Shown: in pieces, positions 1 through 10,522 of the stretch
Layout of the letters: the number at the start of each line of letters is the position of its first letter
Position numbering within the stretch: position 1 is the stretch's first letter
Assembly (NCBI GenBank): GCA_015039465.1
Contig: MU130545.1
Location: forward strand, 196,466 to 245,233
Source of the DNA: Phlegmacium glaucopus
Lineage: Eukaryota > Basidiomycota > Agaricomycetes > Agaricales > Cortinariaceae
Direction of reading: 5' to 3'
DNA: 48,768 nucleotides
The notes under the pieces: model-generated
The model's input: the letters and a program-made list of their open reading frames with translations, nothing else
What the model was told of the DNA's origin: nothing
The model's database searches: none
Program-made: the position numbers and the translations under genes

Positions 1-117
1 TAAGGTCCGGCATCAGCGCCAGAACCTGTAAAGAAGTTCAGCGACTGAACTTTGGAAAAGAGGACTAAGCAGTGTTTCTTTTGGTTTAAATAGTCCATGG
101 AGTAAGGATCACTACGG

Positions 118-284
118 TTTCAAGCCAAGGCTTGGCTGCGTTCTTGGCTCTTGGCTTTCTTGGCTTGGCAGTCAAGTCCAAGTCAAGTCAAGCCAGGTTC
201 CTAAAACCCAACAGCCAGGCCAAGAGCCAAGAGTGTAAAGATTTTAAAACTCTTGGCCCAAGCTTGGCCAAGCTTGGCTTGAAA
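118..284. repeat. Island of CCAAG/CTTGG self-complementary words
   Basis: This 167-bp stretch consists almost entirely of the words CAAGCC, CCAAG, CTTGG and GGCTTG in both orientations, so it can fold on itself at many registers. It is bounded by an inverted 12-mer, TTTCAAGCCAAG at 118-129 and its reverse complement at 273-284. I found no convincing target-site duplication. It resembles the word-rich ends of the element at 20464-21049 and is probably a short nonautonomous transposon or a remnant of one. The open frame across it is compositional and not a gene. Confidence 0.6.
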
Positions 285-898
285 GACAGTTATAAAAAAG
301 AATTAAAAAGGCACGTTTTAACTTAAATATCAGATATTTTATAATAATCCGCGGTCTGGACTGGGCTATAAAACCCTCAGCCTCAAACTTTTGAGAATAA
401 CTGAGAATAGATAGTTATGTTGTGTTGTTGCGTTGCGCTTATTGTGGATCTACCGCTACTCTACTGATCCTAGTAAACCTTCTTTTAAGCGCTCCTCCAC
501 TCAACACAACGGTAGTAATATTGGGGGCGTGTAGGAGATTAGCAGTAAATACGTCGAGTAGAACGGCATAGAGTTTGAGCTATAGTTCAGGAAACTGAAC
601 CCTAGCCTTATGTCTCTAGTACATGCTTATGATGTGTGGGAGGAGACTTTAGTGTGTTGTGGAGATTGAGAATAAGGGGGGGTGCGGTCTGGTTGCTGAT
701 TCATTGCCAACTACGACGGTTACGGTTGGCAATAGTTCATGTCGCAGCCGTAGTTTACGTGCTGATAGTGAGGTCTGCTTCGGGCGCAGTTCCTGAGCCT
801 CAAGCTGAACTTCGTCTACACCTCTTCGGGGTTGCCGTGGCATGCAGGGGAGGGAAGGTGATTAGAGGCGTAGAGTATTGCGGTTGAAAACCCCACAG
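285..898. other. No gene recognised (614 bp)
   Basis: Apart from a TATAAA-like string near 369 followed by a CT/AC-rich stretch, I see nothing supportable. Short open frames on both strands lack splice context or family resemblance. The stretch may hold upstream exons or the promoter of the gene that follows, whose first visible exon begins right after an acceptor-like CCCACAG at 892-898. Confidence 0.5.
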
Positions 899-2618
899 GA
901 AGAAAATCTAAGCCTCATAAAATCCTCCTTGCCACAAGGCGCTCGGGTAGTAAGAAAGGTTCTAGGGCTTTGGGTAAGGGATCTCTATTACTGGCGCCTC
1001 GATCCCGAGACATGGGCCAAGAAGATTGACCAAGCTATGAAGTACTTCGGCTATATGATGGCCCAAAAATATCCAGAGTTCCGCTGGTGCCATGGCAACT
1101 GGAAAGTGCAGGAATTTGCCACTCACCGTTACCCTGGCTGGAATCGTTACCATCGACAATCTGGTCAATTGAAACGTAAGTAGATTTATCACCTTCACCT
1201 CATCTAACAATGTCAGACTTTGATAGGTCGAGTTCCATCAATTATCAAGCGAAAGGCGGAAGACGACAACAACCGTGCACCCAAAATGAAGAAAAGGCGA
1301 AAGAACCAAGCACCACCTCCCAACCACGAAATTATTGACCTTGATAGCGAAGGTGAAGTGTCTGCTCATCGCTAATGTTAGACTATCAACTATATTGGCT
1401 CACTTCTGGCTTCAGGGCCATCTTCATCTACCTCTGCACCATTGGCTCCCTCCTTAAATTCGGCTACACCCATTTCAAGCTCTTTGAACAGTTCAAACCC
1501 TGCTATAACGATAGAAAATATGCATTCAGCCATCGCAGAACAACCAGTCCTTCCGATTATACCCGCTACACATGCCGTTTCTCAGTTTCCAGTTGCTGAA
1601 CCCGCGGGTATTTCTACCCTCAAAGCAACTCCTATCCATGGCGACGCAACTTCTATCCTTGGTGACGCAACTTCTAGTATCCTCGACAACACACTGGCAA
1701 CTTCCATCCTCGATGACGCAACTTCTATCGCACCTCCTATCCTTGACGCAATCCCCACACTTGAAGCACCCCCTATCCTCAACTCAATTTCTACCCTCAA
1801 CACCACTTCTATCCTCGATGCAAGTTCTACACTCGAAGTGACTGCAACTGCTGACATAAGTCACGTAACCGTCGTAACGGTAAGTACATTTCCTTATAGC
1901 TTCACGCTGATGTGGCTGATCTCATTTTCATCTTTGAGCAGGCTACTACAAGTACAGTGGTGGCCGGGGAAGGTGCTCAAGCTGCGCGATCTTCACACCG
2001 AGCACTGGTAATGTCAATTCCTTTTTGAAACGGATGTTTTAACTAGTAATGACTACCCTACAACTTGAAAGATGGACCCGCTGTACGTTAACTACCCCCG
2101 TGATGTGAAAGGCTCGGCTTCAAAGCCGCAAGCCGTCGAGCCGAGCCGAGCCGTGGGAAAGCCGTACCAACGGCTTTGACGCCTACGGCTTGGGCTTCAG
2201 ATTTTTCAGGCCGTGAGCCGCGGCTTAAGCACGGCCTGGGTCTGAGCCTCGAAATTCGCATTTTTGGCAGTCTTAAGGGGAATTTGAACTTTTGATGACT
2301 TAAAACAGCACTGTAACAGAGTGTAATTGATAATATTTCCATTGATAGTCATTTATGGTCATTTTTTAGTTTGATTCAGAAATTTGTATGCAATATTTTA
2401 TAAGGAGACGCATCCCGATGTTACAGAGGCCGAGTTCAGGGAGGTATACAAGAAACTTGACAAAGAGACGGTAAAGGTAGGTATATACTTTGCTTGATAC
2501 AATACTTATGCTTATTGGGTTTCTTACGCAGAAATACGAAGCACAAGGCAAGAAAATGAAAGCGGCAGCGGGAAAGACGGCCACTGCTGCAGCTCAAGGT
2601 GATTCAGGTGATACTTGA
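899..2618 (+). CDS. Unrecognised multi-exon gene, interrupted by a word island
   Basis: Exons that stay in phase across good GT-AG introns are 899-1175, 1227-1352, 1416-1879, 1942-2007 and about 2072-2104. After the island at 2105-2260 two more exons follow, about 2380-2476 and 2532-2618, ending in TGA. The N-terminal part is rich in W, Y and H (residues WCHGNWKVQEFATHRYPGWN). Next comes a basic tract with KMKKRRK, a likely nuclear localisation signal. Then follows an S/T/P-rich stretch of degenerate SILDDATS-like repeats (about 1620-1850). The last exons are charged (KKLDKETVKKYEAQGKK). No family is recognised; such genes are common near fungal transposons. The true start is not visible, since no ATG follows the 892-898 acceptor before residue 47. 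The join across the island is not in phase at any acceptor I can find, so the locus may be broken. Confidence 0.5.
2105..2260. repeat. GCCGAGCC/GGCTCGGC word island inside a gene
   Basis: A GC-rich run of GGCTCGG, CCGAGCC, AAGCCG and CGGCTT words lies between two exon groups of the same gene. Its left edge (GTGATGTGAAAGGCTCGGC) resembles the terminal inverted repeat TAGTGATGTGC..GGCTTGGC of the element at 20464-21049. This suggests one end of a related nonautonomous element; no matching right end or target duplication is visible. The left edge also supplies a GTGAAA donor-like site, so it may sit within an intron. Confidence 0.55.
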
Positions 2619-3158
2619 TATGAGGTACGTGTATGTACTATATTACTGTTAAATTCCTTGACCTTAGTATCTAATGACAGGATTTCGAGGCGAGACAACA
2701 GAGGGGTTGAGGAAATAGTGACAGCCGCAGACGAACACAGATGGGAATGGACTAGCACAGATAATATCATAATTCAGTATCAGAAAACGGACGTGTATTA
2801 GTTCTGGAATAAGCATAGATTCACAGCATAGATCAGACTGACGCAGGAAGGCACAGAGAAATCTGAAACATCGGGGTTGACATTCGTAAAATGAGCACAG
2901 AAAACCCCGGAAACAATTCTGTAAAATGGACAAACTATGTGGTTTACCATGCTTCTCTGCATGCGCAGCGGAGCTCAGATTTAAACAGGTTAGCTCATAA
3001 CCAACTTTGACTGGGGATGGCGACTTTTAGTACTTCTGCTGAGTTTGAAATACAATTGCCTTTGCAGTGCAAAGTCCGAGATCCGAGGACTATTCAGAAG
3101 CTGACCGGCTAAACCCGCACGAATAGATGCCAACCATTCAATTTTGGAGGACATCTCA
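2619..3158. other. No gene recognised (540 bp)
   Basis: This is the region between the 3' end of the first gene and the left terminal repeat of the KDZ-type element. The open frames here overlap each other in opposite directions and show no domain, splice or codon signature. A fragment near 3067-3100 (TTTGCAGTGCAAAG and what follows) loosely resembles sequence just outside the right terminal repeat, so the true element end may lie slightly further out. Confidence 0.4.
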
Positions 3159-3195
3159 GATCTGGAAATTCCGAGCATCCGGCGGATTGGCGGAT
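3159..3195 (+). repeat. Left terminal inverted repeat of the KDZ-type element
   Basis: The sequence GATCTGGAAATTCCGAGC followed by a CCGGCRGATTGGC motif recurs as reverse complement at 9469-9505. The match stops abruptly on the inner side and is weak on the outer side. Confidence 0.7.
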
Positions 3196-5000
3196 GCAAC
3201 TTTCCCAAATTTGTAATACCCATTTCCAACTCAGCAGAAACGTTTGTCCTTTGCGTCAACCTCAAGCTAAGTAAAATGAACCCATGCCTGCCACTAGCAC
3301 CGTTGAACATGTTTCCATACTTAATTTTCAATATATACTATCTTTGATCAGAGAGAGTACCGCAATAAACTTGAACCGGAGAAAAATACACTGTCAACAA
3401 GCAATTGAGGTGGTCTATGGCAATGGGCATCCTACTGGTCTCCAACTCATGGAAGCCTGCTGCCTGCATCTTGAATGACCCGCAAGCACAGTCCAAATGA
3501 AATTTTCACACCTCAGTGATGTCCTGATGAAGTTGGGAAGTACAGTTCCGGCTCGAATCGTTAGATTGTTTCTTCAGTGAGTAATTGTCATTCCAAATCT
3601 GCAGAATTCATTGAAATTGAAATAGTATGAAGCTGCGGTATGGATAGTATAAAATTGCTTGGGGTCAGGCATACAAAATTCAGAAACCACCATGAGTGAA
3701 CTACTCCCACTTGTACAGCTCCTACACCGCTGATATGATTTAAATCTGCATAAGCATGGTTTTTGCAATTTTTATCTATTATTTCAGCATAAATATTAAT
3801 TAATGCACCAATAACTGGTTAATACAACTGATAATAAACAAGGGAATCAGAGTTGTCTACCCTACAATTGCTGATTAGACCTATTACTGTGTGACTTAAA
3901 TGCATATAGTTAATAAGTGTGGTCAATAGACTATCATTTGTTACACTACAAATTGCATGTCTGGATTAAAACCAATAAATCCATGAATATCCTTATAGAC
4001 TTGGCACAGGAAAAGTTAAATAAACAATATTGGGTTAGCAAATGTCATGGGGTGTGATTTTGGAGCAACAGAATATTATTAATAAATATTCAGGGGAAGT
4101 TGGTGCCCTAGCAACAGTGGAAGCAGAATAACCAAGATAGTGGAACCATGTGATTGTGTGGGAATCATGATGATTAAGGATAGGGGGAGTGCTGAACAAT
4201 CATAAAGATTGTTTCCAGGCACAATAGGCACAGTACCCACCAAGAGGGGTGGAAACTACCTAAAAATAGGAACATGGGGCTAAAAATAGAACAACCCCTA
4301 TGTTTCCAGGAACAATGAGTGCACATGGTGCCAGAACCAAAGTAAGGGTACCAGGAACCAGTATATCTATTTTTGGACATTATCTATTTTTAAGTATCTC
4401 AAATGTATAAAATACCTCCCAGGGTTTGTAAATAGTCAGAAAATTGGATTCTTTCTTTCCCCCCCCTCAATTGCAACCTAGTACAGCTCACTGTCTTAGA
4501 CATTGAGCAAGAACACTTGTCTTTGAGTAGTGGACTTTGAAAATAAATCAGTTTCTCAGAGTTGTTTGACTTGTTGCAATAATTGTTGAATTGTTGTAAA
4601 AGTTGTTGTTGTGTTAAAGTCATAGCAGAAGCAAGAGGGCTTCTTGTGTATGCAATTGTGTTAAAGTCATAGCAGAAGTTTGAGTCTTCTTGTGTATGCA
4701 ATTGTGTTGAAGTTGGTAACAAAGTCTTGGACTTTTGTGTACACAAATTGTAAATCAATCAGAGAAGTCTTAGGAATTCTTCTACTGATTGTGATTGTTG
4801 GTGCAAGCCATAAATTGCAAAACCACTTTACAAGTTTGATCATCCTTTAATTGATCCAAATTATTGTTGTTGTTGTGTGTGTTTAGTTGAAGTGAATTCA
4901 AAATATTGGAAAGGTTATACTTTCTAGAAAACCCAACTTGCATTATTAAGATTGTATAAAGTATTAATTGAGTGATTGTTTTGAGTAGAGATTTATAATC
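3196..5000. other. AT-rich noncoding left arm of the KDZ-type element
   Basis: About 1.8 kb without a supportable gene. It is AT-rich, contains TTG-rich tracts (4560-4620) and a short tandem repeat. A diffuse repeated word resembling TTTCCAGGMACAAT occurs near 4208 and 4310. This may be the promoter and subterminal region of the plus-strand transposase gene. Confidence 0.5.
4611..4720 (+). repeat. 47-bp imperfect tandem repeat
   Basis: A 47-bp unit starting GTGTTAAAGTCATAGCAGAA begins at 4611 and recurs at 4658. A third partial unit starts at about 4704 (GTGTTGAAGTTGG). It lies in the noncoding left arm of the KDZ-type element, a few hundred bases before the transposase coding region. Confidence 0.8.
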
Positions 5001-5035
5001 TTGAAAATACACCTTTTCTCAACAACCTCTGTGCA

Positions 5036-7169
5036 GTTACATCACCGCTATGCGAACTTCAATAAGCCAGTAATTATAACTTTTGAGCAGCTTATCAAGT
5101 TTGTGGCCTATTCCTCTCGTCTCAAGGATGACATATTGCTCGTCCAGCCATCCCCCTATTCCATCTCACAGCTGCCGATTTTATCACCTGCTATGCAGTT
5201 ATTTCTTTCGGAGGCTTGCTCAATCCCTCTTGATGCAATTCCTCACTTCTGGGTAGTGCTTTCCAACGTAGCATGGAACACAAAACTTGAGCTGTCATCC
5301 ACAGATGGGATTTTTGAAGCAGTGTATGCAACCTTTGGGCATATGCGGGGAATTTGTACGTGTCTGTAATCAAATCCGAGGATTTACTATGCTCATCATG
5401 TAATTTCAATTTGGTTCACAGCATTCCAGACCATAGCGCCACCTTCTCACTATTGCCTAAATACTGGTTGTCGACGTCAACAACAAATGATGATCAAGAA
5501 ATGCGAAGTACGGAAGGCTGTCCTTTTTACAGCTGGCTGTGGGGCAATACCTGTTCATTCACTTCATCTATATTGTGAGCGTATGTATAAGTATTAAGTA
5601 TATTAAATTTAAATGAGTTAATCTCTACTTTTAGACTGCAAGGTCAACTACCACCACAATTACCGTGTCTATAAGGGACAAAGAATCTACTACAATACTC
5701 TCCCTGATATCATCCAGGTTGGCGAACATCAATTTGCTGAACGGAAACTCATCAATCTGTGGATATCAATGATGCTACTGTCTTGGACTTCAGCTACCAA
5801 TTGCGCAAGGATTTTCAATACAGCTATGACAGAAGACTCTACACCTGATTGGCAATTCAGTCTCTCCCTAACCCCAGACCAGGTTTACGATGGCTTTACT
5901 ATTTTATCCCTTCTCGAAGACTGTATTACCCAGCAGAAGACTCTTGTGGTACCACATGGAGGTACAGTCAGGGATCGCTTTACTGAAGCAGTACGTGTTC
6001 GAAACAACTGGCTCTGACTTTGCAGCCAACCAGAGGTATTCCACCACCGCAAAAAATGTACCCGGACGTATGAAAGTAAAAAACCCTTTATTGAACTACT
6101 CAGATTTATTTATGAAGACATCTCAAACAGATCCATCCCGGAAGACCTCAGTTATTGTCATTGATGGTGTGAGTGTTGCTCATACATGCTGTGGTGTTCC
6201 AAACTGCAAAATTCCTTTGGAAAACAACCGCCACCGGTTCTGTCCAGAGCATTCTTGCATGAACAGTGTCTGCTCAATCGTTAATTGCTCAAACCTGGTC
6301 ATTCCAGGGAGGAAGTCCTGCGCACTTGTGGATCATCAACGTGTTGAGGATGTGCACAATGAACGCGGCCAGTCTCGATTCCAATTAAAGGAGTGATATG
6401 AACGCTCACAGGTTGCCCATCCGAATGATGCTGTTGGAGAGCAGGTCACTAGTATTTCAGAAATTATTGACGATGATGAAGAGCAAGTATTTGAGGCAAC
6501 AAGGGAAGGGCCAGTGCCTGTAACACCAAACTCGACTACTAGAAACTCAAATCCCCGAATTCGTGCTCAATTTGGTCGTCGTCGAACACACAATGAACAA
6601 CTCTTTATTGCACCATGTGGAATAATTATTGCCCGAGAAACTTTCTATCATGCTGAAGCCCTCTATAGTGTCATCGTGAGTAGCCAGCCTTCGTACTGTT
6701 CCTGATACTCATGATGTTCCAGGAAATGATCAAGCGGACTTATTGACTTCCAGGTACCATGCCAGACCATATCTTCTTCGACAACAACTGTTCAATTGCC
6801 AAAATTGTCAAAAATGATCCTGTATTTAAGAATGTTGGACTCACCGTGGATGTATTTCATTTCAACTGCAAGCATAGTGACAAGGATTTGTTTTGCCAGG
6901 AGCATTGCAATCCTGTTGCGTATCCTGAGCTTCTTGGAGAGAATGGGAAGGCCTGGTACTTTAATTCATCCATCGCAGAGCAGACAAACGCATGGCTAGG
7001 AGGATATCAATCAATGTGCCGCGAAATGACAGCCCATCGTTTCAACTTTTTTTTGGATGAAATGATCTGGCGGAGGAATATTATCACAAAGAAGAAGCTT
7101 GAGAAGGAGGGGTGTAAGCCAAAGACATGGCCTATCCCTGGCCAGGAATCATTGCTTAGCACTTATTAG
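5036..7169 (+). pseudogene. KDZ-associated CxC5/CxC6-type transposase, degraded
   Basis: Exons are about 5036-5355, 5422-5580, 5635-6675 and 6723-7169. The N-terminal part has FEQLIKFVAYSSRLKDDILL; a first cysteine cluster follows (HYCLNTGC ... LYCEHCKVNYHH). A conserved block LMxLSWTSATNCARIFNTA comes next. The second cluster is CCGVPNCKIPLxxNRHRFC, with further C/H pairs. An RNase H-like core follows: DHIFFDNNC, VDVFHFNCKH, and the E in SSIAEQTNAWLGGY, which would be the D-D-E triad. I recognise this from KDZ-linked fungal proteins with CxC5 and CxC6 clusters. Three in-frame TGA codons (6015-6017, 6394-6396, 6744-6746) and a frame change near 6060 (AAAAAA run) break it, and no in-frame ATG is visible. 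It points towards the minus-strand accessory gene. Confidence 0.75.
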
Positions 7170-7326
7170 TAGTACCTATCTTCAACTGGAAAGCTAACAG
7201 ATTTTATTTGATACGATAAACTACAATAGACTTTGTTGTATGCTACAGGTTCAAGTACAAATCTATATACAGAGGCTGCATAAGAGCGGTGAGAGTCAAA
7301 AGGATGGAAATTAATTAGAGTGGAAA

Positions 7327-9056
7327 TTAACTAGAGTCACTGAGCTCAATGAAATCCTCTGGTGATGATGGTCGTGTCGTCTCAGATCTTTTTAACTCTG
7401 CAGTAAACTTGGACCAGCACCCAGCTTTTTTTCGTCCAATGACGAGATATCGGTTCTTGAGGCGCTGTGGTGCTTTTCTCCAAATGGCTTTGTTGTCAGA
7501 GAAGGTTGAAGAATGAAAGTCAAGGGAAGGAAAATGTTCATGGAAGATAACAGCAGCAGTACAAGGGTGACGACCACGAACATAAGTCCTGGCATCACGG
7601 AAGCAGGGAGCAACATCACAGACAAAATAGTCTCGTGGCCACTTCTTCTCATCACCATCGCTCAACTCAATAGGGTCATCAACAGAGCCGCCAGAGGTAC
7701 AGGTCATTGGTGTGTTGGAGGAGGCAGTGGAGATTGGGGTTGGAGAAGGAGTAGATGTTGAAGACAGAGAGAGAGACGATGGGAAAACATCTTGCAAGGG
7801 TGTTGAGAGAGAGCGTTCACGTTTGACAGAGGATGGAAAATGATGGTGAGGAGGGGGAGATGTGGCCTTGCGCTTTTGAGATGATGACGAGCTACCCAGA
7901 TTGAGAGCTTTCCATGCATTGCGGACATAAGCACGTTCTTGAGGGAGGTTGTTTCGAAGATGGGGGTGAGAGACTTGCTTAAAGAGCTCATCAAAGCCAT
8001 GGCAATTTATCACCGAGCGGTCTCTGAGGAAGACATGCTGACCTTCACGAACCTCTATTATGTGGTCAACATCAATAGTTAACCAATATTCATCCGTCTC
8101 ATCATATATCTGCAATGCCCCCAACTCTGCTGATTGTTGAAGGCCGATGAGAGAAAGGATCGCCAGCGAAAGCTTGACGAACGGCCATGTGAATCCTTTC
8201 TGGATTTGTCAGCTTTCGGGCTCTGTAACATGAGGCCGCCAAGCGTGCACAGTGACTTTTTGGGCAGCCTGCTTGGCACTAGTGATCCGCTCTGCATCGA
8301 GTTTGCTCTTGGAGAGTTCAAGGGTTTGTTCTCGTGCCAGGGACTCGACGTAGATCGGTAGGAGGTGCGATGCGAAACGTGGATCTGGACGCGCATCGAG
8401 GGGTTGAGAGGAGGTGTTGCTGGTGTGAACCACCATGGTGGCTGGCTGAGGTTGTGATGGAGCTGGATCAGGTGAGGGCAAAGGTGGTGGGGTTGTCGTA
8501 GCATTGGAAGGTGGCAGAGGATGTGACAGAGACAGGCTTGCAGCAGCCTTGTGCTTCTTCGAGGCGCAGCCACCCTGCCCAACACAGTGTTTGCGACAGA
8601 CACGACGCAGACAGTCATCTGCAATGCGTGTCTGCCCGCAGCCTTGAATTGGACACCTCAAGGGAGTAGGACCAGCGATAGAGGCAACATGGGCAATGGG
8701 AGGCGGTAGGGTGGAGACAGGTGTAACATGGGCAATGGGAGGCAGTAGTGTGGAAGTTGATGGTATCGAAGGTGATGTACTGGGTGATTTACTTGATCCA
8801 GGGGCCCAGCGAAAGAATTGGCAGGGTTCACCTTGCTCGTTCACAAGATGGCACTATAGATAATTAGTCGAAGGTAGTTAAAGAGGAGAAATATATCACT
8901 ACATACTGTCGCTATAAGACGACCCCGATTCCCATTTGCATTGCTCTGACAGGCTTTAAACTTGACAAAACGCCCACAGTTGGTACAATTACATCCAGCA
9001 AGCCCATCCATGGAACCGGTACTAGTAGGAAAGCCAGCTTGATTATTTTGAGGCAT
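7327..9056 (-). pseudogene. GRF zinc-finger accessory protein of the KDZ-type element
   Basis: Exon 1 is 9056-8907 (start MPQNNQAG) and exon 2 runs 8853-7327 after a 53-bp intron. Splicing restores a GRF-type zinc finger spread over both exons: CNCTNCGRFVKFKAC, then GRLIATC, then PCQFFRW. A second cysteine/histidine cluster follows (CPIQGCGQT ... CRRVCRKHC-like). The middle is S/P/T-rich, then a conserved C-terminal block contains QIYDETDEYWLTIDVDHIIE and a second basic S/P-rich part. I recall this architecture as a common Agaricomycete hypothetical protein that travels with KDZ elements; GRF fingers bind single-stranded nucleic acid in other proteins. One in-frame TGA (8209-8211) splits an otherwise open frame of about 559 codons. 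It ends about 160 bp from the transposase end in convergent orientation. Confidence 0.7.
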
Positions 9057-9241
9057 TATGAAAGGTTGGATTCGTCTAGAGAAGGCATTTCGGGGGAAAG
9101 GGACCGGAAGGATAGTAAGATGTATAATGATTAAATGATTAAGTATATGTATACTGGAAATCATGGTCAGTTGATAGCGGGAAAGAATAAGGAAGGTACT
9201 CACCTAAAGTAGACCATAAAAACAGACTTACATGCCACTGC

Positions 9242-9312
9242 TTGAGGACGAAGATGCAGGGAGAAAGCGAAGGAGAAAGGGAGGAAAGAGAAGGAGAAAG
9301 GGAGGAAATGAA
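9242..9312 (+). repeat. GGAGAAAGGGAGGAAA purine-rich repeat
   Basis: A polypurine run made of repeated GGAGAAAGGGAGGAAA-like units lies upstream of the minus-strand accessory gene and about 160 bp inside the right terminal repeat. It could be part of its promoter, read as a CT-rich tract on the minus strand, or a subterminal repeat. Confidence 0.6.
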
Positions 9313-9468
9313 GCCATCTCCCTTTAGTAGCCTGTTGAAAAGTTCAATGGGGCAGCCTTTCTGCGAAATGACGTACTTACCCATCTCTGAGACATTGGGG
9401 GTGTTGAGCGCTGGGGTTTTAGGAGGAAAGGTTGGCAAAAGACGTGCTGACCAAAAGCTGTCTGCCGG

Positions 9469-9505
9469 ATCTGCCAATCTGCCGGACGCTCGGAATTTCC
9501 AGATC
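9469..9505 (-). repeat. Right terminal inverted repeat of the KDZ-type element
   Basis: This is the reverse complement of the motif at 3159-3195 with three mismatches by eye. Outside it, the minus strand reads an open but unrecognised frame. Confidence 0.7.
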
Positions 9506-9902
9506 CCAGATTCTTTGCAATTTTGCAGGCCCAGGTTGTAAAGACCGAGTTCTCATCTTATAATCTGGGTTTACGTAATGATCCCCTTGAGGCCTCCCAG
9601 AAAGATTATCGATTCCAAGAGTAGGTGAATCGTCTTCCAATCATTCTGAATCCTGATCTGACATTTAGGCAGAACTGACACTACCATGTTACTGGTACGC
9701 ACAGGCATGGGCCCGGGCCCGCGGGGACGGTAGCCACGTCAATTTTCCTTAGCAAGTAGTTTATCTATTTTATAAACCTCTAGGCTTGCTCTAGAAGAGC
9801 ATCACTGATGGTACCGACGATTACGCTTAACAAATCCTGTCTAGTAAAAAGATGTTGTCCAGTGATATTATTACATACATCTTCTTAAATTTCCATCTTG
9901 AA
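9506..9902. other. No gene; 3' flank of small-gene copy 1
   Basis: From about 9670 the sequence matches the 3' flanks of the other family copies (ACTACCATGTTACT ... GTCAATTTTCCTT ... GTAGTTTAT). A GC-rich palindromic insert, GGGCCCGGGCCCGCGGGG, lies at about 9711-9728. Nothing coding is seen. Confidence 0.5.
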
Positions 9903-10522
9903 TTACAAATTTTTCATACAAACGTAACCAAGCAATTTATGGAACCAGCCTATTATTTTGTTAAGAACATATTGACACAAATCTTTCGCGACGTGGGTGG
10001 TAGTAACGTTCCTCATCGTGCTGAGGCCACCCAACGAATCCGACGAAATATTCGAATATGTGGACCGCGGAGGGGGTGGATATGAATGTTCTACATCGTG
10101 GGATGGAGAAGTTGACTGCTTGATTGTATTGAGATGGATTTGAGTACACTACGTGTGCGTCCGAATAATGCTTACTGTGCGATGCGCTCCTGGTGCCTGA
10201 TGAGGTATGTTATCTGTTAAACCATAGTACTGTGAATATCACATTAATGGGAACCATTAAAATATAAAGCTTACCTGAAGGACCTGGGCTATCTTCAGGC
10301 GGAGTACGTGGTTCAATGAGAGTTGGATCTAAATAAGATAGTTTGGTCAGCTGGTTTGTAGAGGCAGGAGAAAGAGCTGATTTTACAGAGGGGTGTCGGT
10401 GGCGGTTGGCTACTAGTATATGTGTTGAACAAGTCTATATTTGTCGTCGTCCGACTGTGATCTGACTTGTAAACGTCGCCGTGAATTGTTGTGTAGTTGT
10501 TAAATAATGAGAATGTTAGCAT
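9903..10522 (-). CDS. Small unrecognised protein, family copy 1
   Basis: This is one of four copies (others 12234-12868, 21695-22318, 25515-26153). Four exons join in phase: exon 1 from MLTFSLFNNYTTIHGDVYKS, then a P-rich exon (LIEPRTPPEDSPGPS), a short exon DNIPHQAPGAHRT, and a last exon from STSPSHDVEHSYPPPPRS to KLLGYVCMKNL and TAA. The predicted product is about 150-160 residues with a short hydrophobic/aromatic C-terminal tail and no clear signal peptide. The motif NNYTTIxGDV recalls the N-terminal strand-repeat motifs of mushroom NACHT/NB-ARC proteins, but I do not recognise the family. Conservation of the exon phases in three copies argues that it was recently coding. Confidence 0.55.

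Larger units (their letters stand above)
3159..9505. mobile_element. Decayed KDZ-type DNA transposon with two convergent genes
   Basis: The element is delimited by an inverted 37-bp pair (3159-3195 against 9469-9505, three mismatches by eye). It contains a CxC-type transposase-like gene on the plus strand (5036-7169) and a GRF zinc-finger accessory gene on the minus strand (7327-9056), tail to tail. KDZ (Kyakuja-Dileera-Zisupton) elements are abundant in Agaricomycetes and are marked by cysteine clusters (CxC) beside an RNase H-like catalytic core. Both genes carry premature stops, so this copy is probably dead. I could not identify a target-site duplication, so the exact outer ends are tentative. 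Confidence 0.65.

Noticed and set aside
132..326. Open frame across the first word island
   Set aside because: It is composed of the repeated words only; the product is low complexity with no exon context.
86..329. TTAAATA direct repeat as target duplication of the first island
   Set aside because: No terminal inverted repeat lies next to it; AT-rich 7-mers recur by chance.
6015..8211. UGA recoding (selenocysteine or readthrough) in the KDZ-type genes
   Set aside because: A frameshift is also present, fungi generally lack selenocysteine machinery, and no stem-loop element is evident; CGA decay is simpler.
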